In this document: positions 43,916 to 53,577 of the stretch, piece after piece
How positions within the stretch are numbered: the stretch's first letter is position 1
How the letters are laid out: each line of letters opens with the position of its first letter
Assembly: GCF_011393335.1 (NCBI RefSeq)
Contig: NZ_CP049865.1
Location: 2,064,722-2,128,721 of the forward strand
From: Propioniciclava coleopterorum
GTDB lineage: Bacteria; Actinomycetota; Actinomycetes; Propionibacteriales; Propionibacteriaceae
Length of the DNA: 64,000 nucleotides
Direction: 5' to 3'
The notes under the pieces: model-generated
Seen by the model: the letters and a program-made list of their open reading frames with translations, nothing else
The model's database searches: none
Told to the model about the DNA's origin: nothing
Program-made: the position numbers and the translations under genes

Positions 43916-44970
43916 AGGCGGCCCTTCTTGAGGATGACGATCAGGAACACGGTGCCGCCGACGAGCTCGATGATGATCGAGACGACGCCGGAGCCGTAGA
44001 AGATGTGGTTCATGACGAAGTAGGCGGCGCTGAGCACCACGAACCCCGTCAGCGCCGCGACCGGGAACAGGTAGCGGTGGTCGAACGTGTCCGCGAACTG
44101 GTAGGCCAGCGTGGCGACGAGGAAGCCCAGGAACGTCAGGGGCCCGACCAGCGCCGTGGACGTCGCGATCAGCGCGGACGCGGCGATCAGGACGATGATC
44201 ATGGTCCGGCGGTGGTTGACGCCCAGGTTGACGGCGGCGTCCCGGCCCAGGCTGAGGGTGTTCAGCGAGCGCGACATCGCCCACAGGACGGCGACGGAGA
44301 CGACGACGAGGGGGATGGCGACCGGGAAGTAGGCGGGGTTGGCGTTGCTGACCGAGCCGAACATCCGCGCCGTGAGGACGTCGAACTCGCTCGGCGTGAG
44401 CAGGCGCTGCATGAACGAGGAGACCGCGCCGAGGCCGCCGCCGATCACGATGCCGATCAGCAGCATCACCTGGAGGTTCGCGAAGCGTCCCGACAGCAGC
44501 CAGCCGTACAGCGCGCAGGCCAGCGCCATCATGATCACGACCTGGAACACGAACGACCACACGCCCGTGAACGAGACCAGCCCGGCCAGGCCGAACAGAT
44601 ACACCGAGGTGGTCTGGATGGCCCGGTACAGCGACTCGAACCCCATGATGGACGGCGTCAGGATGCGGTTGTTGGTGACGGTCTGGAACGCCACCGTGGC
44701 GACGGCCTGGCAGACCGCGATGAGCGCCATCACGAAGACGGCGACCGAGCGGTGCTGCGCGATCAGCCAGAAGCCGCGGGTGCCGAGGGGCATCGGGTTG
44801 GCGTAGCTGATGAGCAGGGTGCCGAACAGCAGCGCCAGCCCGACCAGCGCGGCGACGACCAGCCAGTAGCGGCGGGCGGCGCGCGGCGTCGGGAACGCGC
44901 CCGACCGTCGGGGCGAGGACGCCTCGCGCGGGGCGGCGGGCGCGTGGGGGGCGGCGGTGATCAGGGCCAT
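43912..44970 (-). CDS. Iron-siderophore ABC transporter permease 2
   Basis: 352 residues, FecCD family with nine to ten spans (for example WLVVAALVGLALLFGTLLISY, FVMALIAVCQAVATVAFQTVTNNRILTPSIMGF). GxxxG-rich coupling helix region near LLIGIVIGGGLGAVSSF and conserved LVGPLTFLGFLVATLAYQF. ATG 44970 has GAGGTAA upstream; a longer reading into the next gene is rejected. Forms a heterodimer with permease 1. Confidence 0.93.
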   Translation of the reverse strand: MALITAAPHAPAAPREASSPRRSGAFPTPRAARRYWLVVAALVGLALLFGTLLISYANPMPLGTRGFWLIAQHRSVAVFVMALIAVCQAVATVAFQTVTNNRILTPSIMGFESLYRAIQTTSVYLFGLAGLVSFTGVWSFVFQVVIMMALACALYGWLLSGRFANLQVMLLIGIVIGGGLGAVSSFMQRLLTPSEFDVLTARMFGSVSNANPAYFPVAIPLVVVSVAVLWAMSRSLNTLSLGRDAAVNLGVNHRRTMIIVLIAASALIATSTALVGPLTFLGFLVATLAYQFADTFDHRYLFPVAALTGFVVLSAAYFVMNHIFYGSGVVSIIIELVGGTVFLIVILKKGRL

Positions 44971-44980
44971 GGTCGTTACC

Positions 44981-45973
44981 TCACAGGGCCCCGGCGCGGC
45001 GCTGGCGCAGGAGCAGGGCGATGAAGACGGCCGCACCCACGATCCCGAGGATCAGGGAGACGGGCACCTCGAAGGGCATGATGATGACGCGGCTGATGAT
45101 GTCGCAGGCGGTGACGATCCCGACGCCGAGCAGCGCCACCCAGGGCAGGTTGCTGCGCAGGTCGTCGCCGCGGATCATCGAGACGATGTTGGGCACGATC
45201 AGGCCCAGGAACGGCAGGTTGCCCACGACGACCGTGACCACGCCCGTCGCGATGGCGATCAGCCCGGTTCCCAGCAGGACGATGCGGTTGTAGTTCAGGC
45301 CGACGTTGGTGGCGATGTCCTCGCCGAGCCCCGCCACGGTCAGCCGGTCGGCGACGACGAAGATCGCGATGACGATCAGCACCACGACCCACAGCACCTC
45401 GTACTGCCCCTCGATGACGCTGATGAAGCTGCCCGCGAACCACACGCCCAGGTTCTGCAGCGAGTTGGTCTGCAGGGCGACGAAGGTGGACACCGACCCG
45501 ACGACGGCGCCGAGCATGATCCCGACGATGGGGACGATGAGCGAGGAGCGCAGCGTGACCCGGCGCAGGAACGCGAAGAAGATCATCGTGCCGATGAAGG
45601 CGAAGATGACGGCGCCGACCATGCGCACCAGCAGCGGCGGGTTGGGGAACACGATCATGGTCGCCAACAGCCCGAGGCCGGCCCACTCGGTGGTGCCGGT
45701 CGTGGTCGGCTCGACGAAACGGTTCTGGGTGAGCAACTGCATCACCAGGCCGGACATGGCCATGGCGGCGCCGGCGAGCACCAGCGCGATGGTGCGGGGG
45801 ACGCGGGTGATGAAGAACATCTGCCAGCCGTCCTCGGCGCCGACGATGTCGTAGACGCCGACGAACAGCGACGCCACCAACAGGACGCCGACGACGGCGA
45901 CCCCGATGAGGAGCCGCCAGTCGAGCAGTCCCGCCGCGCGGGTCGCGCGGGGTCTGGTCGTGGTGCCCGTCAT
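44981..45973 (-). CDS. Iron-siderophore ABC transporter permease 1
   Basis: 330 residues, FecCD family: RVPRTIALVLAGAAMAMSGLVMQLLTQNRFVEPTTTG, the canonical start of the permease core, and VGNLPFLGLIVPNIVSMIRGDD near the cytoplasmic coupling loop. About nine spans. Together with permease 2 it belongs to the FatCD/YclNO-like group by order and sequence feel. Probably imports a catecholate or mixed siderophore. Confidence 0.93.
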   Translation of the reverse strand: MTGTTTRPRATRAAGLLDWRLLIGVAVVGVLLVASLFVGVYDIVGAEDGWQMFFITRVPRTIALVLAGAAMAMSGLVMQLLTQNRFVEPTTTGTTEWAGLGLLATMIVFPNPPLLVRMVGAVIFAFIGTMIFFAFLRRVTLRSSLIVPIVGIMLGAVVGSVSTFVALQTNSLQNLGVWFAGSFISVIEGQYEVLWVVVLIVIAIFVVADRLTVAGLGEDIATNVGLNYNRIVLLGTGLIAIATGVVTVVVGNLPFLGLIVPNIVSMIRGDDLRSNLPWVALLGVGIVTACDIISRVIIMPFEVPVSLILGIVGAAVFIALLLRQRRAGAL

Positions 45974-46019
45974 GGGTGTCGCCGTCGCCGGAGGGGGTGT
46001 GGTGTTCAGTGCGCCGTCC

Positions 46020-47009
46020 TCACTTGGCCGCGGAGAAGGCCTTCGCCAGTTCCTCGAAGAACGTGGTGTAGGTCTGGATGCCCTCGTTGGTGTAGGTGTC
46101 GGCGGGCATGTAGACGATCTGGCCCTTGGTGACCGCGGTCACGTTCGCCAGCGCCTTGGAGTCCTCGAGCACCTTCGCCGCCGGGACGAACGAGGGGTCG
46201 CCCGCCTTCACGGCCGCGTCGCGGTCCATGACCAGGATCCAGTCGGGGTTGGACGCCGCGATGGTCTCCACCGAGATGTCGTCGCCCTGGTGGTCGTCCG
46301 TCGCGCCCTCGATCTTCAGCGCCGGCTCGAAGCCCACGAGGTCGAAGACCGGGCCGAGCGTCCGGCCGACCTTGGGGGCGAGGTAGCCGATCTTGCCGCC
46401 GGAGGTGTTGACCGCCATCACGGTCTCGCCCTTGTCGTAGGCCTGCTTGACGGCGGCGATGGAGGCGTCGAACTTGTCGTTGATGGCCTTCGCCTCGGCG
46501 TCCTTGCCGAACACCTTGCCCAGCTCGGTGGTCTGACGCTTCAGCTCGGAGTCGAAGGGCTGGTCCTCGCGGGGGTCGAGCAGCAGCTGCACGGCGCCGG
46601 GCGCGCGCGTCGCGATGTCGTCGTACTTGGCGGCGAACCGCTGGCCGGTGATGATCAGGTCGGGCTCGGCGGCCGTGATGAGCTCCAGCTTGGGCTCGTT
46701 GTGGGTGCCGATGTCGACGATCGACTCGTCGGTCTTGAGCTTGTTGGTGTTCGGCATCAGGCCGCGGGACGCCGCGACGGGCTTGACGCCCCACTCGGCC
46801 AGCGTCTGGAAGGTCCGGTTGTCGAGGGCGACGACCGACGCGGGCGGGGTCGTCACGGTCTTGGTGCCCTTGTTGTCGGTCACCTGGACGGTGGTCGCGG
46901 TCTGGGCGGAGGGGGAAGCGGCGGGCGCGGCGTTCTGTGCGGCGCAGCCGGAGAGCGCGAGGGCGAGCGCGGCGACGGGGGCCAGCGCGCGGCCGACGAG
47001 GCGGTTCAT
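46020..47009 (-). CDS. Siderophore-binding lipoprotein
   Basis: 329 residues. Lipoprotein signal with lipobox ALSGC (C22). FatB/YclQ-like class III binding fold: VVALDNRTFQTLAEWGVKPVAASRGLMP, then the helix backbone TELGKVFGKDAEAKAINDKFDASIAAVKQAYDKGE and the C-terminal lobe DWILVMDRDAAV. Delivers ferric siderophore to the permeases encoded behind it. First gene after the DtxR-type boxes, hence iron-repressed. ATG 47009. Confidence 0.94.
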   Translation of the reverse strand: MNRLVGRALAPVAALALALSGCAAQNAAPAASPSAQTATTVQVTDNKGTKTVTTPPASVVALDNRTFQTLAEWGVKPVAASRGLMPNTNKLKTDESIVDIGTHNEPKLELITAAEPDLIITGQRFAAKYDDIATRAPGAVQLLLDPREDQPFDSELKRQTTELGKVFGKDAEAKAINDKFDASIAAVKQAYDKGETVMAVNTSGGKIGYLAPKVGRTLGPVFDLVGFEPALKIEGATDDHQGDDISVETIAASNPDWILVMDRDAAVKAGDPSFVPAAKVLEDSKALANVTAVTKGQIVYMPADTYTNEGIQTYTTFFEELAKAFSAAK

Positions 47010-47033
47010 GGGTCTCCAGACGTTCGAGGTTGT

Positions 47034-47062
47034 TTAGGCTTACCTAAGTTAGGTCAACCTAA
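47034..47062 (-). promoter_or_regulatory. Tandem DtxR/IdeR-type iron boxes
   Basis: TTAGG-N4-CCTAA twice in succession (47034-47047 and 47049-47062). The second, with its left flank, fits the 19-bp IdeR consensus at roughly 15 positions. Placed 25-53 bp before the lipoprotein start, where a bound iron-regulator dimer pair would block transcription in high iron. Confidence 0.8.
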
Positions 47063-47205
47063 GCATGTGGCGGCAAGGCCACGCAACTCGTTGCCCAATA
47101 TACGTGAGACTCCGCTTTCCTAATTCTGGTGCGCGTCGGCATCGAGGGCAGGTCGGGGTGGTCGGCCACGGGCCGCGGCCAGGCCTCCATGTGCGGGTGC
47201 TGTGG

Positions 47206-48770
47206 TCAGCCGAGCACGAGTTCGCGGTCGCAGCGCGCCCGGACCTCCGGGTCGTGCGTGATGACCAGCAGCGGGGACGCCCCGGCGCCGGCCCACACGT
47301 CGTCGAGCAGCGCGCTCGCCGTCTCGGGGTCGAGGTGCTCGCTCGGCTCGTCCAGGATCAGCACCTGGTACTCCCCGACGACCAGGCGGGACAGCGCCAG
47401 GCGCCGCGCCTCGCCGCCGGACAGTGCCGTGCCCAGTTCCCCGACGACCCGGTCGGCCGCCACGTCGAGGCGGACGGCGGCCAGCGCGGCCTCCACCTGG
47501 TCGCGGGTGGCCGCCTTGTCGCCGATCATCACGTTCTCGGCCACGGAGGTGGAGAAGATGTGGGCGTCCTGGGCCAGGTAGCCAACCCGCCCGGTCACCT
47601 CCACCGAGCCCGCCGCGGGCGGGATCAGCCCCAGCAGTGTCGCGGCCAGCGTCGTCTTGCCGATCCCGGAGGGCCCGACGACGGCCAGCGACTCGCCCGG
47701 CCCCACCTCGAACGTCAGCCCGCTCAGCAGCGGGGCCGCCCCGGCCAGCCGATGCTGAGGTCGCGGGCCGCGAGCGCCGGCGTCGCGGCCGTCGGGGCGG
47801 CGTCCAGGTCGCCGCGGCCGACGGGCCGGGCGGCGAGCAACTCCCGGACGCGGGCCAGCGCGACCCGGGCGCGGGTCGAGGTCTGGGCGGCCTTGGTGAA
47901 GTCGGCGAAGACCTCGTGCAGCGCCAGCGGCATGAGGGTCAGGACGGCGAGCAGCGTGTGGTCCAGCGTCCCGGCGCGCACCTGCACGGCGCCGATCCCC
48001 AGGGTGGCGATCACCGAGCCGCCCGCGGCCAGCGTCTGGAGCGCGGTCGCCAGGCCGCGGGTGCGTGCGGCGCGCTCCTCGTGGCGGCGCAGTGCGTCGT
48101 CGGCGGCGGCCACGCGCGCCAGGGCGCGGTCCTGCGCGTCGTAGGCGACCAGGTCCGGGGCGGTGCGGCCCACCTCGTGCACCGCGTCGGCCAGGGCGCC
48201 GCGTCCGGACAGGGTAGCGGCATCCGCGCGGGCTGACAGCCGGGCGGCCAGCCAGGGTGCCAGCACCCCGGCGACCAGCGCCCCGGCCAGCAGCGCCAGC
48301 GCCGCGGGCCACGAGAAGACGCCCATGATGACGGTGGTCGCGAGCAGCACGAACAGCCCGGATCCGAAGGGCAGCAGCACCCGGACGACGGCGTCCAGCA
48401 CCGCGTCGACGTCGGCGACCACGCGGGTGAGCAGGTCGCCGCGGCGGCGTCCCAGCAGGGTGGTTCGGGCCAGCGCCCGGTAGGTGTCCAACCGCAGCGC
48501 CGATTGCAGCCGCAGGCCCAGGTCGTGACCCACCAGCCGTTCGAGGTAGCGGAACACGCCGCGGCTGATGCCGAACGCGCGGACCAGCACGGACGCGGCG
48601 GTCAGGTACATCACCGGCGGATGCTCGGCGGCGCGCGACAGCAGCCAGGCCGAGACGCCCATCAGCGCCACCGACGACAGCGACGCGGCGCCGGCCAGCA
48701 GGACGGCCAGCGCGAGCCGCGCCCACCCGCGGGGGACGGCGGAGATCAGCGAGCGGAGCAGGGGGATCAC
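47206..48770 (-). CDS. cydC: Thiol/heme-type ABC exporter CydC subunit (apparent frameshift)
   Basis: About 521 residues after repair. Six-span ABC exporter domain (RLALAVLLAGAASLSSVALMGVSAWLLSRAAEHPPVMYLTAA), then the nucleotide domain in another frame: Walker A VVGPSGIGKTTL, signature variant LSGGEARRLALSR, Walker B VLILDEPSEHLD. The frame breaks at CCCC 47739-47742; one more C turns WPGRPRC-stop into WPGAAPLLSG. Starts at GTG 48770, overlapping the cydD stop by 4 bp. CydDC exports cysteine/glutathione and is needed to assemble cytochrome bd. Confidence 0.88.
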
Positions 48771-50503
48771 GACGCGGCCCCGATCGTGACGACGCGGTCG
48801 GCCTCGGCGAGCACCGCCGGCCGGTGCGACACGACGACCACCGTGACGCCGGTGCCCCGCAGGCTCCGCAGCAGGGCGGCCTCGGCGTCGGCGTCCAGGC
48901 CGGCGGTGGGCTCGTCCAGCAGCAGGACGTCGGCCCCCGCGTCGATCCGCAGCAGGGCCCGGGCGGTGGCGACGCGGCGGCGTTCGCCCGCCGAGAGCCC
49001 CTCGCCGTCGTCGCCAACCGGACGCTCCGGGTCCATGCCGGCCGCCCCGGCCCGGGCCAGGGCGTCGGCCAGCGCCGTGGCGTCGGCGTCGGCGTCCGCG
49101 AGGCGGAGGTTGTCGGCGATCGTCCCGTTCACCATGCCGGGGTCCTGCCCGACGAACGCGATCCTTCGGCGCGCGGGCAGGGTCAGGGCGCCCGCGCTGG
49201 GGCGGAGAAACCCCATCAGGGCGTTGAGCACCGTGGTCTTGCCGCCGCCCGAGGGGCCGGTGAGGACGACGAACTCGCCGCGCCCCACGGTCAGGTCGAC
49301 CCCGGTGACGGCGGGGCCGTCCGCGCCCGGGTAGGTGTGGCCCAGGCCGCGCGCCCGCAGGACCGGCCCGGCCTGCTCGGAAGCCTCGGACGCCTCAGGC
49401 GCCGGCGCGGGGCCGGCCGGACCGGAGGGACCCGCGGCGTCGATCACCGCGAAGGCCTGGTCGGCGGCGGCCATCCCGTCGGCGGCGTCGTGGTAGTGGA
49501 CGCCGACCTGGCGCACCGGCAGGTAGACCTCGGGCGCCAGGATCAGCACGAACAGCGCGGTCCCCAGCTCCAGGTCGCCGTACACGACCCGGAACCCCAC
49601 CGTCACCGCGATCACGGCCACGGACAGGGTGGCGAGCAGCTCCAGGACGAACGCCGACAGGAACGACACCCGCAGCGTCCCCATGGTCTCGGCGCGGCTG
49701 GCGTCCTCGGTCTTGGTCAGGCCGATCGCCTGGGCGCGGGCGCGTCCGAAGACCTGCAGCGTCGGCAGCCCGGCGACCAGGTCGGCGAAGTGCCGGGCCA
49801 GCCGCTGCTGGGTGCGCCAGCGCTTCTTGGTGCGGGCCTCGGTCGTCCAGCCGACCAGCGCCATGAACACCGGGATCAGGGGCAGCGTCAGGACGATGAT
49901 GAGGGCGGCCTGCAGATCGGCGAGGGCGATCGCCGCGCCCACGATCAGCGGGACGGTGCAGGCCAGCGCGAGCTGCGGCAGGTACTTGGAGTAGAAGCCG
50001 TCGAGCGCGTCCAGCCCGACGGTGGTGAGGTTCACCAGCCCGGCGGTCGAGGTGCGGTCGGCCAGCGGGTCCGCCAGCCGCGCGGCCACGATGTCGCGGC
50101 GCAGCTGGGACTTCACCGCGGCCGCGGCCCGGTGCGACATCAGGGTGTTGAGCCAGTTCAGCCCGGCCTTGGCCGCGAAGATCCCGGCCAGGGCGAGCAG
50201 GGCGGGTGCCAGCGCGGGCCACTCCCGGGTCCCGGGGACCGGGGTGAGGTAGTCAAGGCCGGGGGCGGCGTCGAAGAACCCGGCGATGGTGTCGGCCAGC
50301 ACCCGGCCCTGCCCGACCGTCAGCAGCGCCAGCGCGACCCCGATCGCAACCCCGGCGACGAGGTAGCCGCGCGTCGCGCGCGCCCGGCGGAGCAGGCGCG
50401 GGTCGATCGGGCCACGGGTGGGCGCGCCACCCTCGGGCGCCGGGGATGCCGCAGGGGCGGCGTCCGGGCGGACGCCGCCCCTGGCGGTCTGTTGTGGTGG
50501 CAC
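48767..50503 (-). CDS. cydD: ABC exporter CydD subunit
   Basis: 578 residues from GTG 50503. Exporter membrane domain (GYLVAGVAIGVALALLTVG, KSQLRRDIVAARLADPLADRTSTAGLVNL) and nucleotide domain: Walker A LTGPSGGGKTTVL, an altered signature GLSAGERRRVATAR in place of LSGGQ, Walker B VLLLDEPTAGLD, H-loop VVSHRP. The changed signature is common in CydD and may make one ATP site weaker. A Pro/Ala-rich loop (GPSGPAGPAPAPEASEASEQ) joins the domains. Partner of CydC encoded next. Confidence 0.93.
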   Translation of the reverse strand: MPPQQTARGGVRPDAAPAASPAPEGGAPTRGPIDPRLLRRARATRGYLVAGVAIGVALALLTVGQGRVLADTIAGFFDAAPGLDYLTPVPGTREWPALAPALLALAGIFAAKAGLNWLNTLMSHRAAAAVKSQLRRDIVAARLADPLADRTSTAGLVNLTTVGLDALDGFYSKYLPQLALACTVPLIVGAAIALADLQAALIIVLTLPLIPVFMALVGWTTEARTKKRWRTQQRLARHFADLVAGLPTLQVFGRARAQAIGLTKTEDASRAETMGTLRVSFLSAFVLELLATLSVAVIAVTVGFRVVYGDLELGTALFVLILAPEVYLPVRQVGVHYHDAADGMAAADQAFAVIDAAGPSGPAGPAPAPEASEASEQAGPVLRARGLGHTYPGADGPAVTGVDLTVGRGEFVVLTGPSGGGKTTVLNALMGFLRPSAGALTLPARRRIAFVGQDPGMVNGTIADNLRLADADADATALADALARAGAAGMDPERPVGDDGEGLSAGERRRVATARALLRIDAGADVLLLDEPTAGLDADAEAALLRSLRGTGVTVVVVSHRPAVLAEADRVVTIGAAS

Positions 50504-50512
50504 CCCGTCAGG

Positions 50513-51589
50513 CTACGCGGACGCGGAAACCGGGATCGTGGCGACGTCGTCGGGGATGTTCTTCGTGCTGATCCGCTTGCGGAACACCCAGACCGACCAG
50601 CCCTGGTAGGCCAGCACGATCGGGACGAAGACCACCGCGGCGCCGGTCATGATCGACAGGGTGAGTTCGGTGGACGCCGCCGTGACGCGGTCGAGCGGGA
50701 TCCCCGTGCCGGAGTTGATGAAGCCGAGGTTCGGCCACATCCGGATGAAGATCCAGACGGCGACCAGCAGGATCGTCACGGTGGTGCTGGCGAACGCCCA
50801 GCCGTCCCGGTCCGCGCGGATCGCGACCCAGGCGGCCACCAGGGCCACCGCGGCGACGGCCGCGAGCGCCCAGCCGAGCGCGCCGATGCCGAAGGCGACG
50901 TTGGCCCAGATCAGGTAGGCGGCGCCCAGCACGATGGCCGCGAGCCCCTCCTTCTGGGCGAACGCCTTGGCGCGCTCGTGGACGGTGTCGCGCGTCTTGA
51001 GCGTGATGAAGTTCGCGCCGTGGAACAGGAACAGCGCGACCATCACGACGCCGCCCAGCAGGGCGAACGGGCTGAACAGGCTCCAGAAGCCGCCGGTGAA
51101 GACGTGGAGGTGGTTGCTGCCCTCGGCCAGCGCGACCGGCATCCCGATGATGAAGTTGGCGAACCCGACCCCGAAGACCAGCGACACGATGAACGAGCCG
51201 ATGCAGGCCATCCAGTCGAAGGCGTTGCGCCAGCGGGCGTCGGGGTGCTTGGCGCGGTACTCGAACGAGACGCCGCGGATGATCAGCCCGACCAGGATGA
51301 GGAACAGCGGCAGGTACAGCCCCGAGAACAGCGTGGCGTACCAGCCCGGGAAGGCCGCGAACATCGCGCCGCCGGCGGTCAGCAGCCACACCTCGTTGCC
51401 GTCCCACAGCGGGCCGATGGTGTTGACGATGACCCGGCGTTCCTTCTCGTTCTTGCCGAGGAAGGGCAGCAGCATGGCCACGCCGTAGTCGTAGCCCTCC
51501 AGCACGAGGAAGCCGATCCACAGGACGGCGATCAGGCAGTACCAGACCACCTGCAGGGTGGTGGGCTCAGTGGCGAGAAGCGTCAGCAT
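50513..51589 (-). CDS. cydB: Cytochrome bd oxidase subunit II
   Basis: 358 residues, eight to nine spans. Typical start LQVVWYCLIAVLWIGFLVLEGYDYGVAMLLPFLG and DGNEVWLLTAGGAMFAAFPGWYATLFSGLYLPLFLIL, later GANFITLKTRDTVHERA. Supports the heme-bearing subunit I in quinol oxidation with O2 reduction to water. 16 bp after cydA. Length fits the family. Confidence 0.96.
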   Translation of the reverse strand: MLTLLATEPTTLQVVWYCLIAVLWIGFLVLEGYDYGVAMLLPFLGKNEKERRVIVNTIGPLWDGNEVWLLTAGGAMFAAFPGWYATLFSGLYLPLFLILVGLIIRGVSFEYRAKHPDARWRNAFDWMACIGSFIVSLVFGVGFANFIIGMPVALAEGSNHLHVFTGGFWSLFSPFALLGGVVMVALFLFHGANFITLKTRDTVHERAKAFAQKEGLAAIVLGAAYLIWANVAFGIGALGWALAAVAAVALVAAWVAIRADRDGWAFASTTVTILLVAVWIFIRMWPNLGFINSGTGIPLDRVTAASTELTLSIMTGAAVVFVPIVLAYQGWSVWVFRKRISTKNIPDDVATIPVSASA

Positions 51590-51605
51590 GTCGTCTCACT
51601 CCCTC

Positions 51606-53102
51606 TCAGTAGGCGAAGGAGAGGACGTCGTCCTCACCCTTGATCTCGACGGGAGCCACCTCGGCCGGCAGGCCGGCCTTCGCGTAGCGGATCATCAGCC
51701 CCACCTCCACGACGGCCAGCGCCCCGTAGATGAGCGTGTAGAGCACCATCGTCGCGAACACCGAGCCGACGCCCACCCCGGGTGAGACCGCGGACGCCGT
51801 GGGCAGCACCCCGGCGACGATCCAGGGCTGGCGGCCCATCTCGGTGAAGATCCAGCCCGCGGAGTTGCCGAACAGCGGCCCCAGGACGACGGCCAGCATC
51901 AGGAAGGACCACAGCACCGAGTGTTTGGGCAGGCGATCCTTGCGGAGCGTGAACAGCGTCCAGGCGCCGATCGCGATGGCGATGAAGCCCAGCGTCATCA
52001 TGATGCGGAACGTCCAGTAGGTGACCGGGATGTTGGGCGTGAAGTCGCTGATCCCGATCGTGGCGAGCTTGTCGGAGTAGGCCTGCTGCAGCGCGTTGTT
52101 CGGGTTGACCAGCGCGCCCTGGCGGTAGGACTCCTGCAGGTTGTTGATGCCCTCGATGCGCGCGTAGGGGTCGTTCTTGGCCAGGATGCCCAGGACGCCG
52201 GGCACGTGGATCTCGAAGATCGGACGCGAGCCGTCCAGGCTGCCGATGGTCAGCAGCGAGAACGGCGCCATCTCGCCGTCGCCGCCGGCGGTCTCGTACA
52301 GCGCCTCGGCCGCGGCCATCTTCATGGGCTGGACCTGGTACATGACCTTGCCCTGGAAGTCGCCGGACAGGATCACGGCGGCGCCGGAGGCGAGCAGCAC
52401 CCAGGCGGCGAACTTGGTCGACCAGCGGAAGGCGGACACGTCGGCGTCCTCCTGCGCGGTGCGGTCGGCCTTGTTGAGCTTGGCCAGGTGCCAGCCCGAG
52501 ATCGCCAGGACCAGGCCGCTGCCGGTCATGTAGGCGGCCGACAGCGTGTGGGGGAAGGTCGCCAGGAAGACCGGGTTGGTCAGCAGCGCCCCGAAATCGG
52601 TCATCTCGGCCCGGTCGGTGAACGGGTTGTAGGTGGCGCCGACCGGGTTCTGCATGAAGCTGTTGGCGGCGAGGATGAACACCGCCGAGACCGTGGCGCC
52701 GGCCGAGGCGAGCCAGATGGCGGCCAGGTGCAGCTTTTTGGGCAGCCGGTCCCAGCCGAAGATCCACAGGCCGAGGAACGTCGACTCGAGGAAGAAGGCC
52801 AGCAGGGCCTCCAGCGCGAGCGGCGCGCCGAAGATGTCACCCACGAAGCGGGAGTACTCCGACCAGTTCATGCCGAACTGGAACTCCTGCACGATGCCGG
52901 TGACGACACCCATGGCGAAGTTGATGAGGAAGAGCTTGCCGAAGAACTTGGTGAGACGGAGGTATTTGTCGGCTCCGGTCCGGACCCACATCGTCTGCAT
53001 GACCGCCACCAGCAGCGACATCGCGATCGTGACCGGCACGAAGAAGTAGTGGTAGACGGTGGTGATACCGAACTGCCATCGTGCGATCGTTTCGGGACTC
53101 AT
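51606..53102 (-). CDS. cydA: Cytochrome bd oxidase subunit I
   Basis: 498 residues. Heme-ligand His in TTVYHYFFVP (H18, equivalent of E. coli H19), another in TFPHTLSAAYMTG, the GRQPW motif (MGRQPWIVAGVLPT), and a short quinol loop as in actinobacteria. Start ATG 53102 (MSPETIARWQFG) matches the family; the TTG at 53138 would run through an operator box. High-affinity quinol oxidase used in low oxygen. First gene of cydABDC. No strong ribosome site is visible in front of the ATG. Confidence 0.96.
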   Translation of the reverse strand: MSPETIARWQFGITTVYHYFFVPVTIAMSLLVAVMQTMWVRTGADKYLRLTKFFGKLFLINFAMGVVTGIVQEFQFGMNWSEYSRFVGDIFGAPLALEALLAFFLESTFLGLWIFGWDRLPKKLHLAAIWLASAGATVSAVFILAANSFMQNPVGATYNPFTDRAEMTDFGALLTNPVFLATFPHTLSAAYMTGSGLVLAISGWHLAKLNKADRTAQEDADVSAFRWSTKFAAWVLLASGAAVILSGDFQGKVMYQVQPMKMAAAEALYETAGGDGEMAPFSLLTIGSLDGSRPIFEIHVPGVLGILAKNDPYARIEGINNLQESYRQGALVNPNNALQQAYSDKLATIGISDFTPNIPVTYWTFRIMMTLGFIAIAIGAWTLFTLRKDRLPKHSVLWSFLMLAVVLGPLFGNSAGWIFTEMGRQPWIVAGVLPTASAVSPGVGVGSVFATMVLYTLIYGALAVVEVGLMIRYAKAGLPAEVAPVEIKGEDDVLSFAY

Positions 53103-53112
53103 GTGCGGGAGG

Positions 53113-53178
53113 GTACTACCCCTTGTCGTGGCCTCCAAGTCGAGTTGAGTAGCCGTTTTCTACTACTAAGTGTCGTAG
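53113..53178. promoter_or_regulatory. Two BlaI-like boxes between cydA and the BlaI-type gene
   Basis: Box 1, 53113-53131: GTACTAC-CCCTT-GTCGTGG, only 10 bp before the cydA start. Box 2, 53160-53178: CTACTAC-TAAGT-GTCGTAG, 30 bp before the BlaI-type start. Both have 7-bp arms with a 5-bp spacer and share the core of the box at 36590. Positions fit repression of cydABDC and autorepression. Confidence 0.6.
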
Positions 53179-53207
53179 CAAGGATGATGTGTGGATATCA
53201 TGGGGCT

Positions 53208-53534
53208 ATGCCGATCCTCGGAGACCTCGAACACGCGGTGATGAACGTGCTGTGGGCGCGTTCGGTGCCGACGCCCGTTCGCGACGTGCATGAGGCGCTC
53301 GCTCAGAGCCGGGAGATCGCCTACACGACGGTCATGACCGTGCTCGACCGACTCGCCAAGAAGGGCATCGTCACGCGCCACCTCGAAGGCCGCGCCTGGC
53401 TGTACCAGCCCGCGCGCAGCCGCCTCGACCTGTACGCCGACACCGTGAACGAGGCGCTCGCGACGCTGGAGCCCGAGGAGCGCCTGTACGTGCTGCGGGG
53501 CCTGTTGGCGCAGGAGTCCCCGGCCGACGCCTGA
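53208..53534 (+). CDS. BlaI/MecI-type winged-helix repressor
   Basis: 108 residues. BlaI N-terminal wHTH: LGDLEHAVMNVLWARSVPTPVRDVHEALAQSREIAYTTVMTVLDRLAKKGIVTRHLEGRAWLYQPA; a shortened C-terminal dimerisation part (LATLEPEERLYVLRGLLAQ). Such repressors are often cleaved by BlaR1 sensors; no BlaR1-like protease is nearby, so another signal is likely. Divergent from cydABDC. Start ATG 53208; ATG 53199 in frame is possible. Confidence 0.88.
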   Translation: MPILGDLEHAVMNVLWARSVPTPVRDVHEALAQSREIAYTTVMTVLDRLAKKGIVTRHLEGRAWLYQPARSRLDLYADTVNEALATLEPEERLYVLRGLLAQESPADA

Positions 53535-53577
53535 ACGTTGCCGCTCGTCACGCCCCCGTTGCGGGGTAAAACCCCTA

